In this document: positions 1 through 10,720 of the stretch, one piece after another
Numbering within the stretch: position 1 is the stretch's first letter
Layout: each line of letters starts with the position of its first letter
Assembly: GCA_022749755.1 (NCBI GenBank)
Contig: CM040440.1
Span: 7,861,269-7,925,268 of the forward strand
Origin: Azadirachta indica
Lineage: Eukaryota; Streptophyta; Magnoliopsida; Sapindales; Meliaceae
DNA: 64,000 nucleotides
Direction: 5' to 3'
Program-made: the position numbers and the translations under genes
The notes under the pieces: generated by a model
What the model saw: only the letters and a program-made list of their open reading frames with translations
The model's database searches: none
What the model was told of the DNA's origin: nothing

Positions 1-389
1 ATTAGCCTTCCTTGTAAACTTGTTGAGTGGACATAGCCAATGCCATTAGTGCATTGCTTATTTTAAGGATCAATTAGCAAACACCAATTTCTATATATAT
101 TACTTGATTATGTGAGGAGGCTATGGTGATTTTAAAGCCAAAAAATAACATGTGGAGCCAGTGGGTGGAGACAATGCATAAAAGTAGGTGATATAATGTC
201 TAGATCCACATCAAAATCATGTTACTATTTGATAATTGTTTAAGGAGGCTGAGATTCTTGTTGTTCCCTCATCTCATGATATATAAATTGGGCATATGGC
301 AACCAAATGAAGGCAAAGAGCAAGTTTCAATTTTGACAATCAACTTCTAGCTTTCTCATTCACAACAAAGAAAAACAAAAAAAAAAAAA
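1..389 (+). promoter_or_regulatory. Upstream region of DUF241 locus A1
   Basis: This flank is shared by all DUF241 loci of the cluster. Bases 1-65 are the proximal copy of a module with a CCAATGCCATTAGTGCATTG core; the distal copy would lie left of the window. A conserved GGAGACAATGCATAAAAGTA block follows, with GAGACA at 168-173, then a TATA box (TATATAAA, 280-287) and a leader carrying GGCAAAGAGC about 75 bp before the ATG. The cluster therefore probably continues beyond the left edge. Confidence 0.6.
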
Positions 390-1225
390 ATGGCTGCCTC
401 TTTCCATACTCGCACAAATAGTTTGCCCTCTAGATCACACCCACTCACTTCACAAGTTGATCAATATTTGAGCATATTAAGTTCTTCTCAATCTGCTTCC
501 ATTTTATCAATAAACGGCCTTCAAGATTTGCACGATGCTGTTAACAAAATGCTTCAATTGCAGCTTGTGCAACAAGCTTTAGCCCAAGGCCATCAGATGA
601 AACTGGTCGATGAGCTAATCAATGGATCTCTGAGGAATTTGGATATCTGTAGCAGTGCTCAAAATGCGTTGCTTCAGACAAAGGAATCGCTACAAGAACT
701 TCAATCAGTTTTGCGCAGAAGAAGGGGGGATGAAACTGAACTTTCAAGTGAGATTAAGAAATATTTGGCCTCTAGGAAGGTAGTGAAAAAGGCAATCCGT
801 AAATCTTTGGGGAATTTGAAAGGGATGGAAAATAAATCCTCCTCCCAGATCAATGAGGAACATGTTAGCATGTTAAAAGAAGTAGAAGCAGTCACTTTTT
901 TGCATTTGCATCCATTTTGTCCCTCATCTCAGGGCCAAAGACTCCATCAAAGCTTAAAGGATTTTCATTGGTTTCCAAGATAATTAGCCCCAAAAGAATG
1001 GCATGCGAGGAAAACCAAACAGAATTGAATGAGTTTGAGAAGGTGGATGCAGCATTATCTACACTTCTTAGCCACAGGACAATCAAATCTGAAAACATTT
1101 TGCTTGTGCAAGACCAGCTTAAAGAACTGGAGTGCTGCATTCAAGATCTTGAAGAAGGCCTAGAATCCTTGTCTAGGCGCTTGATCAAATCTAGAGTGTC
1201 TCTTCTCAACATCCTCAACAATTAG
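390..1225 (+). pseudogene. DUF241 family gene A1, frameshifted
   Basis: Single-exon DUF241 (PF03087) gene of subtype A; the function of this plant family is unknown. It starts at the ATG 390 with the conserved HTRTNSLPSRSHPLTS head and reads openly for about 168 codons. Near 894-901 one base is missing in a T run compared with the paralogues (they read VTFAAFES; here VTF is followed by LHLHPF). The frame therefore ends at 981-983. The other half, from SLISGPKTPSKL to SLLNILNN, continues in another frame to the stop at 1225. Paralogues are 272-273 aa, so only this one lesion prevents a full product. It could be a real pseudogene or a homopolymer sequencing error. Its closest relative is A5 on the opposite strand (12996-13817), which is its inverted-repeat partner. 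Confidence 0.85.
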
Positions 1226-1914
1226 ATTACAAAATTTTGATGTTCTCATACTTGTAAATGAATCAATTATACTTGTATATCTCTTCATAGAAAATTATAT
1301 GCAGAAAAGCAGATTGTTTCTGTGATATTTCATCTCTTCTCTATCTGCCTTTGCTTTTGCTTTTACTGCTCAGATGTGCGTAGATGATACTTGATTTCTA
1401 ATTCTCTTGCACATGAAGCCAGCATTCCACCGCGAGCATTTCTCAAGTTTTGTCAATTTTTTACCACTTGCGTGAATCAACTCAATATCCATATGGATTA
1501 AACCTTCTCATAGGTAAAAATAAATAAAATTAATTAATTAATTAAAATAAACTTTAGATGCTTCAGAAATTTTATTTTCAAATTATCACATGTTCAGGTA
1601 TTTAATTAAATTGTTTGCATTTGTAAAGTAGATATCAGAGTTGTCAAGATTCCAATTGTCTCTTGGTAGATCATTGAATATTACCAAGCAATGAGATTCA
1701 CTTGGTAGACTCAATTCTCACAAGCTTTCATGAACTCAAAACATGTTGGATATCTATTATGAAAAGTCATGTAAGTGTACTACATTGCATTTCAAATCGG
1801 TTTAATATGTTGAAGATAATATATATTTATTGAAATAATTAATCATAACTTTGATACAATTATTTATGCTGCCTTGATGGATATACACGAGCCTTCTCAT
1901 TGTATATTTTACAG
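1226..1914. other. 3' flank of A1, no gene
   Basis: AT-rich flank without coding potential. Bases 1645-1740 hold the block that follows every DUF241 locus (CAATTGTCTC, then TAGATCATTGAATATTACC, then GAGATTCAC and GACTCAATTCTCAC), also found for example at 5225-5310, 8440-8530 and, inverted, at 9436-9520 and 12550-12650. It marks the downstream boundary of the duplicated unit. Confidence 0.6.
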
Positions 1915-2255
1915 GATTTAGAGACTTGTGATGATCAATATCCACCCCAATATGTATTTAAATTAATACCCACCTGCAAAGAATCACTCGAGGGTTGCAA
2001 ATTATGACGGTAATTGGGAGTTGGAGACGGGGTGGGATAGACATTGTAAAGACAATATTTAGATCCAAAGAAAAAATGATGTTACTACTCTTTGATATTT
2101 GAAGATAATGAGATTCTTTATGCCTTACTTATTATTTCAGAATTATTCTTTGGTATGTATAGAGAGGGACGCGTTGGGAAAAGAAAGCAACAAATTGCCA
2201 GAGAGAAATCAATAATCTATTTCTTGGTCTTTTCTTGCCTTGAAGAAAGACAAAA

Positions 2256-2396
2256 ATGGCTTCCCCAGCTCACCACACTCGCTCTAACAGCTTGCCATCC
2301 AGGCCACACCCAAGTACTTGGCAACTTAATGGGCAGATGATCAGATTAAAGGCTTCTAAGGCAACCTCTACATCATCTTCATCAATTTGTCTTTAA
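2256..2396 (+). pseudogene. Relic C of a third DUF241 subtype (N-terminus)
   Basis: An ATG at 2256 opens a 46-codon frame that begins MASPAHHTRSNSLPSRPHP, the DUF241 head, followed by a serine-rich stretch (RLKASKATSTSSSS) and a stop at 2394-2396. The body of the gene is gone. Bases 1915-2255 correspond to the flank at about 12110-12310 read in reverse, so this relic and the one at 11820-12032 descend from one gene. The head differs from subtypes A and B, so it represents a separate lineage now lost from this locus. Confidence 0.7.
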
Positions 2397-3430
2397 TTGA
2401 AAGGGCATTCTAGATATGCATGGTTTAAGAACAATTATATGAACCAAATAATTTTTTGAATGCCCGTGGTAATGATGGTAAAAACGGGGGAATAACAGAG
2501 TATGAAAAACAGAATGATATTTTAGTGCCATGCCATTCAGTTAAAATTTTGTACAAGTTTGCAATCGAAGGACAGGAGAGGATACAAGAGATGGACCACC
2601 TTGGAAGCAAGAAGATTGTGAATTTGCTATAGATATCTTATTCTATAATGGAGATTTGCATGTTTTTTGACCTCTGTGAAAACCTTCTTTTGCAACTGAT
2701 ACTATCAGGTAGGAGATGATGATGTACGAGGTAGGAGATGTTGATGTAATTTTTAAAATCAAGCATGGCAGAGAAGAGTTTTGGGCCAGAAATTACACTA
2801 TTAGACTGGCAGGGGTTTCATTGCCATTAGGCTTCAAGGAAAGCGGTAAAATACTTCAGACATGGCAGATTATTTTTCTTGGACTAGAAGGTATACCGAG
2901 TTTGTTTTCGAGTTATTTGTTATTACCATAAAATTTGATCTATTGAGAAGTTTGAAAAGTTAGTTTGGTTTCAACTTTGCAGTACTTGTAATGATGTACT
3001 TGAAAATATAAGATCATTTTCCTGGAAGAACAAGGTTTGCTTTCATGGAATATTCCTATTTTCTGAACAGATTATTCAGAAGCTCAAGTTATTCCGGTAA
3101 GCAGAAAATCGATAGGTTTAAATATATGCGTGAACAAAACAAAAGCAAAATGAATTTGTATAGTTTCTCATGTTGCTGGGTAAATTTGGGAACTCAAAAG
3201 TTGTCATTAGACACATTTTGCAATCATAAGATTATGTGAAGAAATATATTCATGAACAAAATAAAAACACAATAACAAGCAATTTACTAATAAACCAGAC
3301 AAGGACATTGAAGAACTTTCCCAGATGAAGAGAACAACAAGTAATTGATTCACATTGCATTACCAAATAAAAGGTTTTCATTACAAATAGCTCGGAAAAA
3401 CACCAGCGTCACAGCAGTTGCATTTAGTTT
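2397..3430. other. Intergenic remnants of the duplicated unit
   Basis: No intact gene. Bases 2425-2600 match, in reverse, the A7-B8 spacer at about 20050-20160 (ATATGAACCAAATAAT, then AATGATGGTAAAAA). Bases 3150-3390 match, in reverse, the sequence upstream of B4 at about 11280-11560 (GTCATTAGACACATTT, ATAAGATTATGTGAAG, ACCAGACAAGGAC). The 71- and 64-codon frames in the interval have no family signature. Confidence 0.5.
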
Positions 3431-3954
3431 CCAACAGGGAGGCAATTAAGCTAACCTGGATTGCGTCATTTGTATTGTATCAAAGGTAACAGAGTCAGTC
3501 AAGGTCCATCCATGCGTTGCATATTTTACATTTTAATTATTAATTTGCAGATCATATAGATCAACTATAAGAATGCACGAGCATCACAGAGATACTGTTT
3601 CCTACAGGGAGCCAGGCCAAACTGTATGGCCTCTCTTGTATTCTTGCAAGGGGTACAAAGTCAATGCCATTCATGCATTGCATCTTTTATGGATCTCCAG
3701 TTTGATTTGTAGCTACAAAAATAAAATGGCAAGCTGGTGGAGGAGACAATAATGCATGAAAGTAGCTGATATAATAATGTTTATTACATCAAGATCGAAA
3801 TCATGTTACAATTTCATATTTTAAGAGAAGCAGATTCCTCTTGTTCCCTCTTCTCATCATATATATACATGTGCGTGGTAACCCATTGAAGGCAAAGAGC
3901 TACATTGAAATTTGACAATCAACTTCTAGCTTTCTCATTCATAGCAAACAAAAA
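3431..3954 (+). promoter_or_regulatory. Upstream region of DUF241 locus B2
   Basis: Contains two diverged tandem copies of the cluster's upstream module, at about 3431-3530 (CAGAGTCAGTCAAGGTCCAT, then CATGCGTTGCAT) and 3601-3700 (CCAGGCCAAACTG, CAATGCCATTCATGCATTGC). These are followed by GAGACA at 3743-3748, a TATA-like ATATATATAC at about 3859-3868, and GGCAAAGAGCTA about 60 bp before the ATG. Confidence 0.55.
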
Positions 3955-4778
3955 ATGGCTGCCTCTTACCACATTCGCTCAAATAGTTTTCCACTAGATC
4001 ACACCCATTCACTTCAGAAGTTGATCGGCATTTGAGCAGATTAAGGTCTTCTCAATCTGCTTCTACTTCTTCATTACATCAACTTCAGGATTTGTATGAT
4101 TCCGTTGATAAAATGCTTCAATCGCCCCTCTTGCAACAAGCTCTAGCCAAAGGAAGTGAAAAGATATTGGTTGATGAGCTGTTGAATGGATCTCTGACGA
4201 TTTTGGACATCTGTAGTATTGCTCAAAACTCCTTGCTTCAGACCAAGGAATTAGTACAAGAACTTCAATCAGTCTTGCTTAGAAGAGGAGGAGATGAAAC
4301 TGGACTTACAACTGAGATTAAGAAATATTTGGCCCCTAGGAAGGCAGTGAAAAAGGCAATCCATAAGGCCTTGGGGAATTTGAAAGGGATGGAAAACAAA
4401 TGCTCCTCTGAGATCAATGAAGAAGTTAGCCTGTTGAAAGAGGTAGAAGGAGTCACCTTCGCTGCATTTGAATCCATGTTGTTGCTTATCTCAGGGCCAA
4501 AGACCTCATTAAAGCTAAGGAGTTTATCATTGGTTTCAAAGATAATCCGCCCCAAAAGAATTGCATGTGACGAATATGTAGCAGAAATGAATGAGTTTGA
4601 AAAGGTGGATGCTGCTTTGTCTACACACAAGACAATCAAATCTGATAACATCTCTCTGTTGAAAGACCAGCTTAAAGAATTGGAGTGCAGCATTCAAGAT
4701 CTTGAAGAAGGCCTAGAATCCTTGTGTAGGCGTTTGATCAAAGCTAGAGTCTCCCTTCTTAACGTTGTCAACAACTAG
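3955..4778 (+). pseudogene. DUF241 family gene B2, frameshifted near the start
   Basis: Subtype B DUF241 locus. From the ATG at 3955 the frame reads MAASYHIRSNSFP and then shifts, because one C of a CCC triplet present in B4, B6 and B8 is missing near 3992. Translation from this ATG would stop after 26 codons. The remainder is open from about codon 26 to the stop at 4778 (RLRSSQSASTSS to SLLNVVNN) and keeps the typical C-terminus KELECSIQDLEEGLESLCRR. No early in-frame ATG exists; the first is the internal KML methionine about 80 bases further on. Only one lesion is visible, so it is a recent pseudogene or a sequencing error. Its inverted-repeat partner is B4. Confidence 0.85.
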
Positions 4779-5460
4779 ATTGCAAACTTTGACACCTTAG
4801 TTCACACTTGTAAATGAAAAATATAGTTGTATCATTCTGTTCATAGAAAATTATATACACAGAAAACTTATTTCTATTATATTTTGTCTTCCCTCTATCT
4901 CAAAATAATTTACTTTTTGGGCTTAAATGTTTATTATATGAAACTTGCTTTCAATTCACCTGCAGATTACACTAGCATTCTACCATAAGCAATTCTGTAG
5001 TTTTTCCAAATTTTTTTCATCTCCTGAACAATAAATATCCATATGGATTAAACCTTGAAAGAAGTAAAAATAAAATTGATGAACAAGTAAACTTTAAATG
5101 CTCCACAACTTTTCTCCCATTAAAGTAACAATCATTGCTTCAATCATTGAAAACATGTTGGAGATTCCACCATTATTTTTGGCAAATTGTATGCAATTTT
5201 TAAATATACATCAAATGTCTAAAGATTCGAATTGTCTCCTTGTAGATGATTGAATACCAGCAATGAATGAGATTCACATGGTATTCTCGATTCTCGCACG
5301 CTGTCTGTCTTTGTATTTGGGTGAATTCTTCAGCATATATATTATATACACACGTACTGAACTCAATATTTTATAACTGGAAAGTCTGCACAACATGGAC
5401 CTTCCTCCCCTTGCAAAATAATCTGCTTATTATCGCCATTATTATTATTTTTATTTTTAC
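4779..5460. other. 3' flank of B2, no gene
   Basis: Non-coding flank alignable to the flanks below B4, B6 and B8, including the conserved 3' block at about 5225-5310 and the CATGGACCTTCCTC segment near 5395, which also occurs in reverse near 20265. The similarity to the other spacers breaks off at about 5460. Confidence 0.5.
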
Positions 5461-6570
5461 AAGGTAATTTTTAGAAACATAATCACACCGTTAAGTTTGA
5501 CGAATTGGAAATAATAATGAAGATTGAGCAATATACCTGTGCACAATAATTTACAAGCATTCAAATATATAACAAAGTACCCAATATATGGCAATATACA
5601 AATGCACAATAATATACAAGCATTCAATAACAAAATACCAATATATACCAATATACCAATATACACTGATTTGCAAACATTTAGTAACAAAGTACCAATA
5701 GGTGAACAACAAATACATTATCAAGTACATAATTATACTACAATTCATACATGATTCACCTTAAAAAAATTAAATCCATAAACTATCAACTTATCAACTA
5801 TAATACATACTAATATATCCAGTGTAGTACATATCTACATATTAATTGCCAACTTCAACTGCCAACATGTAAATTAATTGCCAACATATCAATTCCCTAG
5901 CTATCAAGCCAATTCATAAACCAATCCAATTAGTAACCTAAAAGCAATCCTTCACCCAGGAACTCCTTCAATTCTAGGCACAAGCAAAATATTCGATTTA
6001 CTAAAATTTAGTGTGAACGAAATAATACACAGATTCTATAGCGTATGTCTTTTGTTTATGACATAATCAGCGCTCATAATCAGTGCTGCAACATATGAAG
6101 CCCATTCTTTACAGATTGTTGTCATATCATCGTCAGTATATTCACTAATTTTTTTGAACTTCAACATAAGATACAATATCAAATATGTTAATTAATTACA
6201 TTTTAAGATATTATTATTTTTCAAACATTAAAATAACCAACTTAATGCAAAAGTTGAATTTTGCATAACCTTTTCAGGATGTTAACATCCTTCACAATGA
6301 TTGCATATACTTCACAAAATACCCACATATAACACCATTAGGTGTTAATCTTAAGGCTAATAAGTCATTGTTTTGATGATAACAAACATTGATATCCTTG
6401 ATTAACCGAATTCTTTGTGTATTATTTATTGTGATATTTCTAGCATGAAAAATTGGAGGAAATATGAATATTCAAACAATATTAAATCAAGGCATTCAAG
6501 ACACAGGTTTGATATTTCACTTTGTGTTGTATTTGTATGCTTGTGTAAGTGTACATGATGATTAGCACGA
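5461..6570. mobile_element. Probable insertion in the B2-A3 spacer, origin unknown
   Basis: The equivalent spacer between B8 and A7 is continuous; here about 1.1 kb replaces about 0.25 kb. Similarity to the other copies resumes near 6575 (GGAATCGATATGTATGCATG). The insert holds three imperfect 57-63 bp tandem repeats (5529-5707) and, on the minus strand from 6167 down to 6036, a 43-codon protein-like frame starting MLKFKKISEYTDDDM, then ICKEWASYVAALIM. I do not recognise its family. No clear terminal repeats or target duplication were found, so a transposon fragment or captured gene exon is only a suggestion. Confidence 0.4.
5529..5707. repeat. Three imperfect ~60 bp tandem repeats
   Basis: Units start at 5529, 5592 and 5649. 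Each begins CAATATAC, continues with TACAAGCATTCAA (TGCAAACATTTAG in the third), and closes with AACAAAGTACC or AACAAAATACC. The short frames on both strands here are by-products of this AT-rich repetition. Confidence 0.75.
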
Positions 6571-6739
6571 ATTAGATTATGTAATGGAATCGATATGTAT
6601 GCATGAACAGACAAGAAAATTATTCGGACATTGATATAAAGTAATTTCCAAGATGATAAAATTGAGCACCTTCAGGTTTGTTTTCATTTTATTTTTAGAT
6701 ATGTGGTATATAATTAAACATGCACGAGTGGACAATAGG

Positions 6740-7322
6740 ACGTACAGAGGCAAGCCAAGTTGGATATGCTTCTTGTGCAATGTATAATAGTAAATAGACA
6801 GAGTCAACTGCATGCATGCATTGCATATTTTACATCTTATTATCTGATAACAATTGTATTAACAATAATTAAAATGATATTAAAATAATGATAATAATAA
6901 TAATAATAATTAGAATGCAGTTGTGACAAGCCAAACTGGATTAGCCACCCTTGTACACTTGTTGAGGAGACAGAGCCAACGCCATTCGTGCACTGCATAT
7001 GTTAAAGAGCAATTAGCAAACATTAATTTCTATATATTTAATAGATTATGTGAGGATGCTAGTGTGATTTTAAAGCTAAAAAAGAAAATTTTGAGCCGAT
7101 GGGCGGAGACAATGCATAAAAGTAGCTGATGTATTTTCTAAGTCCAAATCCAAATCACTTTAGTATTTGACAATTATTTGAAGAGGCTGAGATTCTTCTT
7201 GTTCCCTCATCTCATTATATATATATTGAGCATATGGAAACCGAATGAAGGCAAAGAGCTAAATTGATTTTTGAAAATCAACTCCTAGCTTTCTCATTCA
7301 CACCATAGAAAAACAAAACAAA
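6740..7322 (+). promoter_or_regulatory. Upstream region of DUF241 locus A3
   Basis: Two tandem module copies lie at about 6745-6835 (GCCAAGTTGGATATGC, then CTGCATGCATGCATTGCAT) and 6915-7010 (GCCAAACTGGATTAGCC, then GAGACA 6967-6972). The second conserved GAGACA is at 7106-7111 in GGAGACAATGCATAAAAGTA. A TATA-like run is at 7214-7227 and GGCAAAGAGCTA is near 7250. A short (AAT)n run sits at about 6885-6911 between the module copies. Confidence 0.55.
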
Positions 7323-8150
7323 ATGGCTGCCTCTAAATATACTCGCTCAAATAGTATGCCCTCTACATCACACCCAGTCACTTCAGAAGTTGATCAACAT
7401 TTGAGCAGATTAAGATCTTCTCAATCTGCTTCCACTTCATCAATAAACGGCCTTCAAGATTTGCACAATGCTGTTGACAAAATGCTTTAATTGCCGCTTG
7501 TGCAACAAGCTTTATCCCAAGGCCATCAGAAGAAACTGGTTGATGAGCTAATCAATGGTTCTCTGAGAAATTTGGATATCTGTGGCATTGCTCAAAATGC
7601 CTTGCATCAGACAAAGGAATTGCTACAAGAACTTCAATCAGTTTTGCGCAGAAGAAGTGGGGATGAAACTGAACTTGCAAGTGAGATAAAGAAATACTTG
7701 GCCTCTAGGAAGGCTGTAAAAAAGGCAATCCGTAAGGCCTTGAAATGGATGGAAAATAAATGCTCCTCCCAGATCAATGAAGAACATGCTAGAATGTTAA
7801 AGAGGTAGAAGCGGTCACCTTCGCTGCATTTGAATCCATGTTGTCCCTTATCTCAGGGCCGAAGACTCAATCAAAGCTAAGCAGTCTGTCAATGGTTTTC
7901 AAGATAACCCGCCCCAAAAGAATTGCATGTGAGGAAGACGCAGCAGAAGTCAATGAGTTTGGAAAGGTGGATGCTGCATTGTCTACCCTCATTAGCCACA
8001 AAACAATCAAATCTGAAAACATCTTTCTTTTGCAAGACCAGCTTAAAGAATTGGAGTGCACCATTCAAAGATCTTGAAGAAGGCCTAGAATCCTTGTCTA
8101 GGCGTTTGATCAAAGCTAGAGTCTCCTTTCTGAACATCCCCAACAATTAG
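7323..8150 (+). pseudogene. DUF241 family gene A3, three lesions
   Basis: Subtype A locus starting at ATG 7323 (MAASKYTRSNSMPSTSHP). Codon 56 is a premature stop: TAA at 7488-7490 where paralogues have CAA (KMLQLPLV). A base is missing near 7800 (TTAAAGAGGTAG where relatives have an extra A), and an extra A sits near 8066 in CATTCAAAGATC. The rest is clearly homologous up to SFLNIPNN and the stop at 8150. With three independent lesions this copy is securely dead, unlike A1, B2 and A7 with one each. Its flank organisation matches A7. Confidence 0.95.
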
Positions 8151-8798
8151 ATTAAGAAATTTTGATGCCTTCATACTTGTAAATGAAGCAAATATACTTG
8201 TATAATTCTACCGAGAGAAAATTATATGCAGCAACAAATTATTTCCATGATATTTCATCTTCCCTCTGTCTTGAAAGCATTTACTTTTACTACTCTCATA
8301 TTTGGTATATGATACTTGATTTTCCATTCATCTGCAGTAAAACTAGCATTGTTTCTTGAACAATTCTGGAGCTTCTTAAACGTTAAATGCTTCAGAAAAT
8401 TTTTCCCTCTAATGTCATTGAACACAACTTTGCTGTAAAGATTCCAATTGTCCCTGGTAGATGATTGAATATTATCAATTAGTAAGTTTCACATGGTAGA
8501 CTCAATTCTCACGCTTTAATGAGCGAAGAAATGTGCTTCCTGTCTTTCTTTCTGGGAGGATTTTGCTGCATATACACGTACTGTGCAAACCTTATCATAT
8601 TTTCAACATGTGAATATATAAAATAATTATTTTTTGCACATGCATGCATCAAGAATAATTATGGTAAGAACCAAATAATCTGTTAAATGCTTTTCAAAGT
8701 GATTGTAAAGACAGGAGAAGCTGAACAAATGAAAAACAGAACTAGAACATGGGAAAATAGAGGAAGAAAAACGAGGTGATATTGAAGTAGCGTGTCAT
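8151..8798. other. 3' flank of A3, no gene
   Basis: Non-coding. It contains the shared 3' block (8440-8530) and a segment (8640-8840) alignable to sequences near 2425-2600 and, in reverse, near 17755-17900. Confidence 0.5.
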
Positions 8799-9266
8799 TC
8801 AGTATAAAAACTTGGTGCAAAATTTTATTAACATGGTGATGATCATGTATAATATAAGGGAGATGCTTCCTCTGTCAGATGATAATAGAAAATAACTTTG
8901 TGCATCCACGACCGAGTGCACAGGCGTTGTCTCCAAGACAGAGGCAGGGTTAATAACTGATCCATAAGAAAAAGGAAGAGCACCTGAATTAAAATTCAAA
9001 TGCTTACAAGAATATGGAAGTTGTGACACAAAATTTGCAAGTAAAATCACAGATGTTTCAAGACCATGTTTTGAAGCTTTCGAGATTCCTATCGTCTCCA
9101 GTGGGTTCATAATTGGAGGTTCATCAAAGTTTAGTTTAGTTACATTCACAAGCTCAAAGCAATGAAATTGAACAAGAGACAAACACTTGCGATGTCTATT
9201 CATAATATCTGAAAACATTATGAATCGTTCAGGAATGGCATAATGCTGCACTCTCTGGTTGTCCAT
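8799..9266 (-). CDS. Unrecognised 155-codon open frame between A3 and B4
   Basis: Open from a real ATG at 9266 (MDNQRVQHYAIPERF) to a stop at 8799-8801. I recognise no domain. The last third (VLETTPVHSVVDAQSYF onward) lies over sequence that recurs in inverse orientation at about 17590-17760. There a different strand is open (ENNFVHPRPNAQALPPRERQ), so that part is probably duplicated non-coding spacer. The upstream part (8960-9266) seems unique in the window. It could be a chance frame or a decayed gene fragment; there is no evidence of splicing or expression. Confidence 0.2.
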   Translation of the reverse strand: MDNQRVQHYAIPERFIMFSDIMNRHRKCLSLVQFHCFELVNVTKLNFDEPPIMNPLETIGISKASKHGLETSVILLANFVSQLPYSCKHLNFNSGALPFSYGSVINPASVLETTPVHSVVDAQSYFLLSSDRGSISLILYMIITMLIKFCTKFLY

Positions 9267-9901
9267 ATAACAGAAAGATAGACAGATTAAAATTTATCAA
9301 AGTTGTGATTAATTATTTCGTCAAAAATATTTATTATATTCAAGATTTTAAACTGATTAAAATGCAAGAGAGAACAAGGTCCATGTAGTACACTACCATG
9401 TCTTTTGATAATAGACATCCAACAGGTTTTTCGTTCATGAAAGCGTGTGAGAATTGAGTCTACCATGTGAATCTCACTGCTTAATAATATTCAATGATCT
9501 ACCAACAGACAATTGGAATCTTGACAAGTTAATTTGATAGCTATAGTAAAATGCCAACAATTTGCCATAAACTAATGGAGTCTTGTATGATTTAATTTAA
9601 TACTTTTGCAAAATAAAATTTCTGAAGCATGTAAAGTTTATTTTAACTTGATCATTTTATTTTTACTTATCAGAAGTTTTGACCCGTGTGAATATTGATC
9701 GAGTTGATTCACTCATGAGATAGAAAGCTGATGAAACCCTGGAATTTGATAATGTAATGCAGTAAAAGCAAAAGCAAATGCAACTGAGATAGAGGTAGAC
9801 AAAACATGTAAGAAAGTTCTGCTTATAATTTTCTATCTCTATAATAATACAAGTGTATTTTTCATTTACAAGTATGAATTAAGTGGTCAAAATTTTGGAA
9901 T

Positions 9902-10720
9902 CTAGTTGTTGGCAACGTTGAGAAGGGAGACTCTAGCTTTGATCAAACGCCTACACAAGGATTCTAGGCCTTCTTCAAGATCTTGAATGCAGCACTCCAG
10001 TTCTTTTAGCTGGTCTTGCAAACCAAAGATGTTTTCAGATTTGATTTTCTTGTGTGTAGACAATGCAGCATCCACCTTTTCAAACTCATTCATTTCTCTG
10101 ATGTCTTCCTCGCATGCAATTCTTTTGGGGCGGATTATCTTCGAAACCAATGACAAATTGCTTAGTTTTGATGGAGTCTGTGGCCCTGAGATAAGCAACA
10201 GCATGGATTCAAATGCAGCGAAGGTGACTGTTTCTACCTCTTTCAATAAGCTAACATGTTCCTCGTTGAATTGAGAGGAGCATTTATTTTCCATCCCTTT
10301 CAAGGCCTTATGTATTGCCTTTTTTGTTGCCTTCCTAGAGGCCAAGTATTTCTTAATCTCACTTGTAAGTTGGGTTTCATCACCCCTTCTTCTGCGTAAA
10401 ACTGATTGAAGTTCTTGTAACGATTCTTTTGTTTGCATCAAAGCATACTGAGAAATGCTGCAGATGTCCAAAATCCTCAGAGATCCATTCAACAGCTCAT
10501 CAACCAATTTCCTGTCATGTGCTCTGGCTAGAGCTTGTTGAGCGAGGGGCAATTGAAGCATTTTATCAACAGAATCATATAAATCTTTAATTTCATGCAG
10601 TGAAGAAGTAGAAGCAGATTGAGAAGACCTTAGTCTGCTCAGATGCTGATCAACTTCTGAAGTGAATGGATGTGATCTAGTGGGAAAACTGTTTGAGCGA
10701 GTGTGGTAAGAGGCAGCCAT
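9902..10720 (-). CDS. DUF241 family protein B4, intact
   Basis: Single-exon gene, 272 aa, from ATG 10720 to TAG 9902. It belongs to PF03087 (DUF241), a plant family of uncharacterised proteins. The N-terminus (residues 1-20, HTRSNSFPTRSHPF) is basic and serine-rich. The DUF241 domain covers about residues 30-270 and ends in the conserved KELECCIQDLEEGLESLCRR, which looks helical and probably forms a coiled coil. No signal peptide or membrane segment is visible. It has one real Leu-Cys change (ESLCRR instead of ESLSRR) shared with B2, supporting the pairing of B2 and B4 in the inverted repeat. Upstream are a TATA-like element and the two-module promoter; downstream is the shared 3' block. Confidence 0.85.
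   Translation of the reverse strand: MAASYHTRSNSFPTRSHPFTSEVDQHLSRLRSSQSASTSSLHEIKDLYDSVDKMLQLPLAQQALARAHDRKLVDELLNGSLRILDICSISQYALMQTKESLQELQSVLRRRRGDETQLTSEIKKYLASRKATKKAIHKALKGMENKCSSQFNEEHVSLLKEVETVTFAAFESMLLLISGPQTPSKLSNLSLVSKIIRPKRIACEEDIREMNEFEKVDAALSTHKKIKSENIFGLQDQLKELECCIQDLEEGLESLCRRLIKARVSLLNVANN

Larger units (their letters stand above)
1..5400 (+). repeat. Left arm of a large inverted duplication (A1-C-B2)
   Basis: Gene order A, C relic, B on the plus strand with their promoters, spacers and 3' flanks. The same order is found on the minus strand at about 14240 down to 9400. Correspondence was read at many points: module at 1-65 with 14145-14220, relic C with C', spacer 3150-3390 with 11280-11560, B2 with B4. 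Confidence 0.75.

Noticed and set aside
2716..3239. Two plus-strand frames of 71 and 64 codons
   Set aside because: They overlap spacer that is duplicated, inverted, at 11280-11560 without keeping the frames.
5457..5754. Three frames of 65-77 codons on both strands
   Set aside because: Low-complexity by-products of the ~60 bp AT-rich tandem repeats.
9987..10274. Open frames antisense to DUF241 genes (also at 4265-4693, 13081-13362, 15712-15957, 18451-18732, 20970-21257)
   Set aside because: They recur at the same place in every paralogue because the sense coding sequence is conserved; they have no independent signature.
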